From NCBI GenBank assembly GCA_027295975.1, contig JAPUJX010000032.1, forward strand, positions 1 to 7,344: a stretch of 7,344 nucleotides of DNA. Direction: 5' to 3'. Under the pieces are notes generated by a model. The model worked only from the letters and a program-made list of their open reading frames with translations, did no database searches and was not told the DNA's origin. Of this stretch, positions 1 to 6,095 are shown in pieces (positions within the stretch are counted from its first letter, which is position 1; each line of letters opens with the position of its first letter). The translations under genes and the position numbers were made by a program. The DNA comes from Gammaproteobacteria bacterium. Its GTDB lineage: Bacteria; Pseudomonadota; Gammaproteobacteria; Pseudomonadales; Azotimanducaceae.

Positions 1-2140
1 CCAGGAACTGCGCCTTGTAACCCAATTCGTAGGCGATCAACTCTTCGGGATCGAATTGCGGGGTCTGGCTGAAAAACGCCAGGTTGAATCCGCCGGAACG
101 ATAACCCGTGGTTACGTTGGCGTAGATCAACGAATCGTCAGTCACGCTGTAGTCCAGATTTACCCGCCAGGTGACCTTTTCGTCCTTACGCTGGAGGCTG
201 CGATGCAGACCGAAGGTAATTGGCGTCCCGGACATCCAGGGCGCAACAACACCCGTGGGTTGCAGGTTCGCGTCAAGCGCACCCCGCAACTGGTTAGCCA
301 ACCCGAGCGGTATGCCGAATGCGTCGAGTACAAGCATGGTCTCGGCGTATTGAACGTAATTTTCCTCACCCTCGATATCGTCGTATGCATAACGGACACC
401 GGCGGTCAGGGTAAACCGCTCATTGATATCCCAGACTCCCTGGGTGTAAACCGCAAAAGCTTCCCTTTCGGTCTTGTTTGAACCATGAAGATCGGTACCG
501 GGTGTATCGATACCGTGAGCGATCGTACCCAGCGAAGCATCACCCAACCAGCTTCCCACCGCGACACCTTGCACGGCACCTGTGGCCATCGCGATTTCCC
601 TGGCCGAGTACAGGGTTACCGGAGTCGGCGACCCCGCCAGGAAAGTCAACGGCGGATCACCGGGAATCAGGCCCGGAGCAACCAGGGAAAGAATGGGGTC
701 CCACGCCTGGGCCGGATCGGTGAACTGAGGGGCCCCCGTTGACGAATAAAAATCATAACGCTGATCGATAACGGCATCATAAAAGAACACTCCCGAGGTG
801 AAGGTCAGGGTGTCACTCACGTCCCAGAACAATTGCAATTCATGGGAAACGTATTCGGCTTCATGGTTCACGTAAAACTGACGATCATCGGTAAGACTGG
901 CGGTGGAATCGTCTTCCGTGATTCGCTCATACAGCAGTTCGCTGTAGCCGAATATGTACTTGAAGGTATATCTGTCGGAGATGTCCCAGGTGAATTCGAC
1001 CTGATTACCCTGCTGGTCGAAAATTTCGAAATTCAAACCGTTGGTGTAAGCACAGAGATCATCCCCATCGATATCCTTGCGATCGAGGAAAACACAATCT
1101 GAGGGATCAACCGTCACATCCCTGCCGTGGTTTGGAAAGCCGGAGCCAACGGTCGAATCAACACCCGGGCGTATTCTCTGGGCAAGAATATCCGCGCCTG
1201 TCGTGGGGTTGGTATAGGTGAGCACCGGCATGTTGGGATCCATGAAGGCGGAATCGAAAACATTCGTTACCGCCGGGTCCACCGGACGGATACCGTGACT
1301 CTCGACCGTATAGTTACGCAGTCCGTCGCCATTCGGGAGGATATTGTTTTCTCCGACGAGAACGATCAGCCCACCGCCATCGGCGCCGCCGAATGTCCGG
1401 TCGACTTTAGCCCTGTTACTACGGACGTTGAAGGTCATCTTGTCGTTGATGAGCCACTCGAACTGCAGTGCTATATTGAGTTCATCACCGCTATCGAGAT
1501 CGGCACCAGTTGGTCCTTTTTCTTCGACCCAACCATCGTGTTTTCGTTGCGATATGGTAAACCGGGAATTCAACACACCATCGATGAGGGGACCCGAAAT
1601 AACCCCGTAGCCGTCCTGGGTTCCATAATTGCCCAAAACGGTTTTTACCGAAGCCTCGAACTCATCGGTTGGCTTTTTGTACAGGAAATTCATTGCCCCG
1701 CCCACGGCGTTGCGGCCGTACAGCGTACCTTGCGGTCCGCGCAGAATTTCGATTCGGTCTATATCCCAGAACGAACCGATGGTAGCGGTGTACAAATCTT
1801 CCGAATAAACGCCGTTCATATAAGTTGAAATGCCGGGATCGCCGCCCAGATTTCGGAAGTTACGCCCAACGCCACGGATCGCCGAATCGTAAGGTTGGAT
1901 CGTCGTGGCTGGCACCAGATTCTGTAAATCCGACTGATTACGAATCCCAAAATCTTCCATCATCTCGCCGGTGAAGGCAGTAATCGAAATCGACGTATCC
2001 TGCACGGAAGACTCTCTCCGCTCCGCGGTTACGATAACCTCTTCGATTCTTTGCCCTTCGGCTGCATTCGCGAATGTGGGTATATAGATCGACGCCGCGG
2101 CAAGCAACGCCCACCCCACCCGAGAAAAGTGAACTCTCAT
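1..2140 (-). CDS. TonB-dependent outer-membrane receptor, C-terminus beyond the left edge
   Basis: I translated the minus strand from ATG at 2140 and found one open frame of 713 codons to the window edge. Residues 1-26 are a signal peptide (basic start, hydrophobic core, cleavage after FANA). Residues 33-39 (EEVIVTA) form the TonB box, where TonB delivers energy from the inner membrane. The plug follows to about residue 157 and contains the hallmark RIEILRGPQGTLYGRNAVGG (129-148). The rest is beta barrel, including YANVTTGYRSGGFN (673-686) and a final ELGYKAQFL that in this family usually lies within the last 100 residues. The missing part should therefore be short and include the terminal aromatic. 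Such receptors import siderophores, corrinoids, haem, glycans or other large nutrients; the substrate is not readable here. Oddities are a Cys349-Cys363 loop and a long extracellular-loop-like stretch at about 468-555. An AGGGGAA ribosome binding site at 2146-2152 supports this start. Confidence 0.95.
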   Translation of the reverse strand, partial: MRVHFSRVGWALLAAASIYIPTFANAAEGQRIEEVIVTAERRESSVQDTSISITAFTGEMMEDFGIRNQSDLQNLVPATTIQPYDSAIRGVGRNFRNLGGDPGISTYMNGVYSEDLYTATIGSFWDIDRIEILRGPQGTLYGRNAVGGAMNFLYKKPTDEFEASVKTVLGNYGTQDGYGVISGPLIDGVLNSRFTISQRKHDGWVEEKGPTGADLDSGDELNIALQFEWLINDKMTFNVRSNRAKVDRTFGGADGGGLIVLVGENNILPNGDGLRNYTVESHGIRPVDPAVTNVFDSAFMDPNMPVLTYTNPTTGADILAQRIRPGVDSTVGSGFPNHGRDVTVDPSDCVFLDRKDIDGDDLCAYTNGLNFEIFDQQGNQVEFTWDISDRYTFKYIFGYSELLYERITEDDSTASLTDDRQFYVNHEAEYVSHELQLFWDVSDTLTFTSGVFFYDAVIDQRYDFYSSTGAPQFTDPAQAWDPILSLVAPGLIPGDPPLTFLAGSPTPVTLYSAREIAMATGAVQGVAVGSWLGDASLGTIAHGIDTPGTDLHGSNKTEREAFAVYTQGVWDINERFTLTAGVRYAYDDIEGEENYVQYAETMLVLDAFGIPLGLANQLRGALDANLQPTGVVAPWMSGTPITFGLHRSLQRKDEKVTWRVNLDYSVTDDSLIYANVTTGYRSGGFNLAFFSQTPQFDPEELIAYELGYKAQFL

Positions 2141-2214
2141 ATATGTTCCCCTAAATTTATACACGAGCAGCGTGGGCCGGCATAACCGCCGCCACGTAAT
2201 TGGCGTGAAAACAT
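2137..2214 (-). CDS. Possible 25-residue leader peptide overlapping the receptor start
   Basis: A small frame starts at ATG 2214 and ends at TGA 2139-2137. The stop overlaps the receptor's ATG (2140-2138) in an ATGA arrangement. It has a strong Shine-Dalgarno, GGAGGGG at 2221-2227, six bases before its ATG, arguably better than the receptor's own site. The peptide begins MFSRQLRGGG, carries a CSC motif near residue 16 and ends GEHI. It has no signal peptide or recognisable domain. The receptor's ribosome binding site lies inside its last codons, so translating it would carry ribosomes directly to the receptor start. This fits a regulatory or coupling ORF rather than a functional protein, but a small ORF of this size can arise by chance and there is no homology evidence. 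Confidence 0.42.
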   Translation of the reverse strand: MFSRQLRGGGYAGPRCSCINLGEHI

Positions 2215-2362
2215 TCAATTCCCCTCCAACTCTCTCTCAACCCGCGGCTGCACCTCGGATCAAGAGGCTACTCAAGCGCTCGCCTTGCGGCGATTAAACT
2301 ACCAAAACCACCAGGATGCCGAACTCACTCCTCCTCTCCAAAATGGTCCGGTTCTCCTGATG
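2141..2362 (-). promoter_or_regulatory. Structured 5' leader of the receptor mRNA, about 220 nt
   Basis: If transcription starts 6-8 bases after the -10 box, the receptor mRNA has a leader of about 220 nt. Helices visible by eye, in transcript order, are as follows. A two-part stem pairs 2355-2359 with 2312-2316 and 2347-2351 with 2319-2323 (one G-U); its apical loop carries a purine-rich GGAGGAG. A 5-bp stem with a GCAA tetraloop is at 2280-2293. A CGCCA/TGGCG hairpin at 2190-2205 lies in the early codons of the small ORF. I looked for the B12-box and TPP signatures and did not see them, so no known riboswitch class is claimed. Apart from the small ORF I see no gene here. Confidence 0.4.
2146..2152 (-). 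promoter_or_regulatory. Ribosome binding site of the TonB-dependent receptor
   Basis: On the minus strand AGGGGAA lies five bases before ATG 2140. It supports that start over any internal one, and the signal peptide begins directly from this ATG. The site sits within the last codons of the overlapping small ORF. Confidence 0.75.
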
Positions 2363-2368
2363 CGGTGC

Positions 2369-2397
2369 TTTATAAGGTCCCATCTGCGGGCTGTCAA
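2369..2397 (-). promoter_or_regulatory. Sigma70-type promoter for the TonB-dependent receptor
   Basis: On the minus strand there is a perfect -35 box TTGACA (2392-2397), exactly 17 bases of spacer, and a -10 box TATAAA (2369-2374), which matches five of six consensus bases. The predicted start is near 2362. It points at the receptor and lies about 75 bases downstream of the Nudix stop, so the receptor probably has its own transcription unit. The match is good enough to be functional without an activator, which makes the repeats overlapping it candidate repressor or modulator sites. Confidence 0.72.
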
Positions 2398-2416
2398 TGC
2401 GGCTGTGAGGGCTGTC
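2388..2416. repeat. Direct repeats GGGCTGTC overlapping the -35 region
   Basis: Two perfect 8-bp copies of GGGCTGTC lie at 2388-2395 and 2409-2416, start to start 21 bp, or two helical turns, so both face the same side of the helix. A partial third copy, GGCTGT, lies between them at 2401-2406. The first overlaps the -35 hexamer. Position and phasing resemble an operator for a dimeric or cooperative regulator, but no known binding consensus is recognised. Confidence 0.4.
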
Positions 2417-2426
2417 TTACAGTAAG
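2416..2426. repeat. Palindrome CTTACAGTAAG upstream of the receptor promoter
   Basis: CTTAC-A-GTAAG is a perfect 5-bp inverted repeat about one central base, 19 bp upstream of the -35 box and touching the distal GGGCTGTC copy. It could be a regulator half-site pair; short palindromes of this length also occur by chance. Confidence 0.25.
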
Positions 2427-2431
2427 GCCTG

Positions 2432-2450
2432 CCCTGGCGGGTTTTCAGGG
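2432..2450 (-). terminator. Weak hairpin after the Nudix gene
   Basis: CCCTG and CAGGG (2432-2436 and 2446-2450) can pair around a 9-base loop, 20-38 bases beyond the Nudix stop. There is no T-run after it on the minus strand, so it is not a canonical intrinsic terminator. It is listed only as the best candidate for ending the Nudix transcript. Confidence 0.2.
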
Positions 2451-2469
2451 GTTGCAACGGGCAAAACAC

Positions 2470-3027
2470 TTACAAATTTGTCCTGAATCGAGGCAGTTTC
2501 GACCACTTCTCAGCCATTCTCAACATCGAGGGTTCCCTGGTGTACCGGGACAACTCCGCCACCGGCACCCAGGCAAGCGCTTCCGATTCGTCACTCACCC
2601 GGAATACGTCGCTGGTCAGGGTTTGCAAAACAAAACGCAGGTCGAAATGAAAGTGGGCCGGATCCCCTTTGCGGGCAGGAATTTCATGAATGTCTATGTC
2701 GAATACCTGGTCCTGCAGAGCCGCGACCGTGAGACCCGACTCCTCCCGGGCCTCTCGCAGGGCTACCGCCGACGGGTCGCTATTCCCATCGTTATGTCCG
2801 CCAAGCTGTAACCATTTGTTGAGCTTCTTATGATGGGTGAGCAGCACATGGCTCGACGCCCGGTTCACCAGCCACGCCGAACCGGTCACATGCCCGGCCC
2901 AGCAGTCACGTTCGAAACATCTCCGGTGGTTACCCACGAACTCCACGAATCTACCCACCGTGGCGGACTCTTCCGGGAACCTGCGCCGGTAGGATTCCAG
3001 CAGGCTCAGTAGTTTGATACGGTGCAT
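2470..3027 (-). CDS. Nudix hydrolase
   Basis: This 185-residue cytosolic protein should hydrolyse a nucleoside diphosphate linked to another moiety; the substrate is unknown. The Nudix box runs from Gly77 to Leu99. It contains GGHNDG (76-81) and REAREESGL (91-99), which supplies the metal-binding Glu92, Glu95 and Glu96. The first conserved glutamate of the classical G-x5-E-x7-REUxEExGU pattern is Ser83; in my recollection this GGHxDG...DP form is typical of one Nudix subfamily, so the enzyme is probably still active. Residues 47-64 (VTGSAWLV...VLLT) form the usual first strand region. The N-terminal 45 residues carry a helical, charged extension. The start is ATG 3027, with only a weak GAG-containing site upstream. 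It is divergent from the ABM gene with 72 bp between, and is followed by the separate receptor promoter. Confidence 0.9.
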   Translation of the reverse strand: MHRIKLLSLLESYRRRFPEESATVGRFVEFVGNHRRCFERDCWAGHVTGSAWLVNRASSHVLLTHHKKLNKWLQLGGHNDGNSDPSAVALREAREESGLTVAALQDQVFDIDIHEIPARKGDPAHFHFDLRFVLQTLTSDVFRVSDESEALAWVPVAELSRYTREPSMLRMAEKWSKLPRFRTNL

Positions 3028-3040
3028 CTTTTACTCATTT

Positions 3041-3070
3041 TTGCGCTGGCACATCGGCACTTGTTATGCT
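3041..3070 (+). promoter_or_regulatory. Candidate promoter for the ABM-domain gene
   Basis: An extended -10 element, TG at 3062-3063 followed by TATGCT at 3065-3070, lies 18 bases after a weak -35-like TTGCGC (3041-3046). The predicted start is near 3077, leaving a leader of about 23 bases that holds the ribosome binding site GGGGAGGA (3083-3090), nine bases before ATG 3100. The -10 and -35 each fit only partly, so this is a moderate call. No clear promoter for the divergent Nudix gene was found in the same 72 bp. Confidence 0.4.
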
Positions 3071-3099
3071 CAACCTCTTTCAGGGGAGGACCGTAAACA

Positions 3100-3384
3100 A
3101 TGCTCGCAGTGATCGCAAAGCTAAACGTTGCCGAAGGTAAGGATGAAGCCTTCGAGGAAGTCATGCTCAACCTGGCCGCCCAGGTACGTGAAAAAGAACC
3201 CGGTAATCAGTTGTACACCCTGTGCAAAGACGAGGAAGGCAACTACATCGTATTGGAGCTTTACGACGATGCCGACGCCCTCGCCGCACACGGCAGCTCG
3301 GAGCACTTCAAAGCCGCCGGCGGAGGGTTCAAGGGGTTGATGGCGGGACCACCCGAGATTCAACGATTGCAAGTGGTGGGGTGA
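3100..3384 (+). CDS. ABM-domain (YgiN-like) putative quinol monooxygenase
   Basis: This 94-residue protein consists of a single ABM (antibiotic biosynthesis monooxygenase) domain, a dimeric alpha-beta fold of the ferredoxin-like type. The family signs are the first strand MLAVIAKLNV, the helix at about 15-32, EPGNQLYTL (33-41), the strand YIVLELYDD (49-57), AHGSSEHF (63-70) and the closing strand IQRLQVV (87-93). Family members such as YgiN act on quinols without a bound cofactor, and others are of unknown function; the substrate here is not known. There is no signal peptide, so it should be cytosolic. The start at 3100 has a strong GGAGGA site nine bases upstream. It is a single-gene unit, divergent from the Nudix gene and convergent with the cobS-cobT-methyltransferase operon. 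Confidence 0.88.
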   Translation: MLAVIAKLNVAEGKDEAFEEVMLNLAAQVREKEPGNQLYTLCKDEEGNYIVLELYDDADALAAHGSSEHFKAAGGGFKGLMAGPPEIQRLQVVG

Positions 3385-3391
3385 GCCGGGG

Positions 3392-3410
3392 CGTCGATTC
3401 TCAATCGACG
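3392..3410. terminator. Hairpin between convergent genes, possible bidirectional terminator
   Basis: CGTCGATT and AATCGACG form a perfect 8-bp stem around a CTC loop, placed 8 bp after the ABM stop and 7 bp from the methyltransferase stop on the other strand. Its position suits a shared terminator or an mRNA 3' end protector. There is no T-tract on either strand, so it is not a classical intrinsic terminator. Confidence 0.5.
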
Positions 3411-3416
3411 TGAGCG

Positions 3417-4256
3417 CTAGCTAACCCCTGGCGTTTCCCGTTTTCGGTTGGCTGGCGAATATTCGTATTTGTGCCTGGCAATCAATTGCACTTCTATGCA
3501 ATACGCGGGCAGGCGCTCGCCCAGCCAGCGGTTGAACCGATACCACCAGAATCGATTTTCGAGACTGCGCAACACCCCGCCGGAAATAATTCTGAACCCG
3601 CGTTGTTCATCTATTCGAAAGTGTTCCAGCAATTGCCGCCGGATCGATTTCAGCGAGTAGGTCTGCACGTGATCGGAGCCGCCGAGACCGTATCGACCCA
3701 CCCGCCAGCGGCGAAGTTTCGCAAGCGGCTCGAGGAAGATGGGAACGCCTACGACGAAAATGCCACCAGGGCGCAAAACCCGGGCCGCCTCCTCGACCAC
3801 TCCCGCCGGATCGTGGAGGTGCTCCAACAGTTGTTCACATATCACCACATCGAAGGAACTGTCTGCGCTATTTATGAATCCCAGACCCTGTTCGGCATCT
3901 CCCTGGTGGATGATCCAACGATCCGTGCCAAACAGATGTTCTTTGCGTAAGGGATTAATGTCCACACCCCGCAACCGAAACCTGTCCTTCAGTCCCGCCG
4001 CCTCCATATAAATGAAGGTGCGGCCGAAACCGGCGCCGATGTCCAGCAGATCGAAGGATTGGCCGGGTGTTTTGCCCGCGAGCCACCGCTCCAGAGATTC
4101 CATCAGCGCGGGATATCGTGCCAGCCGCAGCCGGTATTTGACTTTCGCGGGTTCCACCCCGAATGCCAGCTCATCGATTCCCGGGCGATATTGTTTGAAA
4201 AGTACCGCTAAATCTTCCCGGTCCGCATAAACGTGGAGGTTGGCGGTCACAAACAA
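3417..4256 (-). CDS. Class I SAM-dependent methyltransferase
   Basis: This protein of about 279 residues has a Rossmann-type methyltransferase domain (roughly 65-175). Visible motifs are motif I LLDIGAGFGR (70-79), which binds SAM; the acidic ribose-binding position in GVDIN (Asp99); GDAEQGL (119-125) near the adenine; and FDVVICEQLLEHLHDP (135-150) followed by VLRPGGIFVVGVP (160-172). This is the Methyltransf_11/25 type, acting on small molecules, lipids or sugars; the substrate is unknown and it does not resemble the corrin-ring methylases. Residues 1-65 form a charged N-terminal region without a known domain. The first possible start is TTG 4256, 22 bases after the cobT stop, with GTG 4250 two codons later; neither has a good ribosome binding site. 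Translation probably depends on the upstream cobT, and it is the last gene of the operon. Confidence 0.85.
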   Translation of the reverse strand: MFVTANLHVYADREDLAVLFKQYRPGIDELAFGVEPAKVKYRLRLARYPALMESLERWLAGKTPGQSFDLLDIGAGFGRTFIYMEAAGLKDRFRLRGVDINPLRKEHLFGTDRWIIHQGDAEQGLGFINSADSSFDVVICEQLLEHLHDPAGVVEEAARVLRPGGIFVVGVPIFLEPLAKLRRWRVGRYGLGGSDHVQTYSLKSIRRQLLEHFRIDEQRGFRIISGGVLRSLENRFWWYRFNRWLGERLPAYCIEVQLIARHKYEYSPANRKRETPGVS

Positions 4257-4278
4257 ATTACCAGCGCGGTCTAATACC

Positions 4279-6090
4279 CTACGCCTCGGCCTCGAAGAGT
4301 TCGGCTAACTGGTCGATCATGGCACCACCCATCTGCTCCGCGTCGGTAATGGTCACCGCGCGTCGATAGTGATGGGTGACATCATGTCCAATGCCGATGG
4401 CAATGAGTTCAACCGGCGAATAGTTCTCGATGGTTTCAATCGCATACTTCAGGTGCTGTTCAAGGTAGTTGCTGGGATTAACCAGCAACGTGGAGTTGTC
4501 CACCGGCAGGCCATCCGATATCACCATCAGTACCTTCCTCTGTTCATGCCTCACCACGATACGGTTATGGGCCCATATCAGTGCCTCGCCATCGATATTT
4601 TCCTTCAGCAGTTCTTCCCGCATCATCAGGCCAAGGTTGCGCCGCGTACGTTGCCATGGATCGTCCGCCGATTTATAAACGATGTGACGCAAATCGTTCA
4701 GCCGTCCCGGGTTGGACGGTTTGCCCGCGGCAATCCAGTTTTCGCGGGACTGACCGCCGCGCCACGCGCGGGTGGTAAAACCAATGATTTCCACGCGCAC
4801 GGAGCAACGCTCGAGGGTGCGGCCGAGAATGTCGGCACACATGGCTGCGATGGTGATGGAGCGGCCACGCATGGACCCGGAACTGTCGATCAACATCGAT
4901 ACTACCGTGTCCCGAAACTGCATTTCCTTTTCCTGCTTGAAAGCAAGCGGGTTCATGGGGTCTATGATCACCTGGGCGAGACGGGAAGCATCCAGAATGC
5001 CTTCATCGAGGTCGAACTCCCAGGTTCGATTCTGCTTGGCCATGAGCTTGCGCTGCAGGCGGTTCGCAAGCTTGGAAGTCGCATTCTGCAAAGAAATCAG
5101 CTGTTGATCCAACATCGACCTCAAGCGCAACATTTCGTCGGGTTCGCACAACTCCTCGGCGGGCACGATTTCGTCAAATTGCTCCGTGTACGCCTGATAG
5201 TTGACGTCCATCCGGATACGACCCGAATCATCGGGTACCCGCATGGGCGCTTCATCCGGATCAGCCTCAGCCCCCAGATCATCCATATCGACGTCGGCGT
5301 CCATATCCATCATGCTCGCCTCGCCATCGGCGTTCTCATCCATCAACGCATCGTCGTCGAGCACCACATCCTCCGCGCCCGCCTCCGAGTCGGAATCCGC
5401 ACCTTCGTCTACGGTATCGGTGTCATCGGTGTTTTCATCCATGTCCGGCGGATCTTCGAGATCGGCCGCCAGCCCCAGGTCGCCGATGATCGCGCGGCAA
5501 ACGTTCGCAAACTGCTGCTGATCCATCAGACAGTCTTTGAGCGCCAGGATGTCCTGCCCGGCGTTCTCCTCTATGTAGTCGCGCCAGAATTTCACGACGT
5601 TTTCCGCCGACGGGGGAAGTTCACGACCTGTCAGACGCTGGCGAACCAGAAGTCCAACAGCAACACTGAGGGGGGCCTCGGACTCGACGGTGATCGTATC
5701 GAACGCCGCCTGCTGGCATTGAACCTCGAGGGAGGCATCGAGGTTCTGTGCAACACCTTCCATTCGCACAGAACCTATGGATGCAATCCGGGCGTCTTCG
5801 ATCCATTGAAACATCTCTTGCGCAGGACCCGCACGGGGAGTGAAGAGGCTGTGTACGGATTCGTCGTGGTAACGCACCTTGAGGGCGAACTCATCACCCA
5901 TGCCACGCACCGCATCAATCTCCCGCTCCTCGCAGCCAATCACCGGCAATGGCACCCGAATGCGGTTGCCCCTCGCGGTGGCGGGACCCTGGCCAAAAGT
6001 CACTTCCAACTCGGCGTTTTCGGCAATGGCGCGAATGGTCGCCGTGGTCGCGCGCTTAAACGCCTCCAACGGATGGTCTTGATCGCTCAT
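4279..6090 (-). CDS. cobT: Cobaltochelatase CobT subunit (VWA-domain protein)
   Basis: This 603-residue protein is close to the roughly 630 of known CobT. CobT forms a ring chaperone with CobS that drives ATP-dependent cobalt insertion by CobN in aerobic B12 synthesis. The N-terminal part (about 1-210) is the CobT-specific region. Residues 213-281 are an extremely acidic, low-complexity linker rich in Asp and Glu. A helical segment follows at about 310-350. The C-terminal VWA domain (about 390-603) carries a complete MIDAS: DSSGS (402-406), a Thr in GFTT (437-440) and Asp526 in SDGLP. ATG 6090 lies 5 bp after the cobS stop, so the two are surely co-transcribed and probably translationally coupled. 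CobN is not in the window, so the substrate in this organism is unproven. A general MoxR/VWA pair is less likely, given the CobT-type N-terminus and the CobS partner. Confidence 0.9.
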   Translation of the reverse strand: MSDQDHPLEAFKRATTATIRAIAENAELEVTFGQGPATARGNRIRVPLPVIGCEEREIDAVRGMGDEFALKVRYHDESVHSLFTPRAGPAQEMFQWIEDARIASIGSVRMEGVAQNLDASLEVQCQQAAFDTITVESEAPLSVAVGLLVRQRLTGRELPPSAENVVKFWRDYIEENAGQDILALKDCLMDQQQFANVCRAIIGDLGLAADLEDPPDMDENTDDTDTVDEGADSDSEAGAEDVVLDDDALMDENADGEASMMDMDADVDMDDLGAEADPDEAPMRVPDDSGRIRMDVNYQAYTEQFDEIVPAEELCEPDEMLRLRSMLDQQLISLQNATSKLANRLQRKLMAKQNRTWEFDLDEGILDASRLAQVIIDPMNPLAFKQEKEMQFRDTVVSMLIDSSGSMRGRSITIAAMCADILGRTLERCSVRVEIIGFTTRAWRGGQSRENWIAAGKPSNPGRLNDLRHIVYKSADDPWQRTRRNLGLMMREELLKENIDGEALIWAHNRIVVRHEQRKVLMVISDGLPVDNSTLLVNPSNYLEQHLKYAIETIENYSPVELIAIGIGHDVTHHYRRAVTITDAEQMGGAMIDQLAELFEAEA

Positions 6091-6095
6091 CGGGA

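Noticed and set aside
1127..1828. A 233-codon plus-strand frame, with others at 56-481 and 833-1102
   Set aside because: They are antisense to the TonB-dependent receptor, whose minus-strand translation shows continuous family motifs across the same region.
2154..2184. A second promoter close to the receptor (TATAAA near 2154-2159 on the minus strand)
   Set aside because: The -35 match is poor and the start would fall on or next to the ribosome binding site. The promoter at 2369-2397 is far better.
2141..2362. Cobalamin riboswitch in the receptor leader
   Set aside because: It would fit a receptor near cobS and cobT, but I could not find a B12 box or the expected core. Only a generic structured leader is claimed.
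2365..2811. A 148-codon plus-strand frame starting in the receptor promoter region
   Set aside because: It overlaps the Nudix gene on the opposite strand and shows no family features; its start lies in the -10 region of the receptor promoter.
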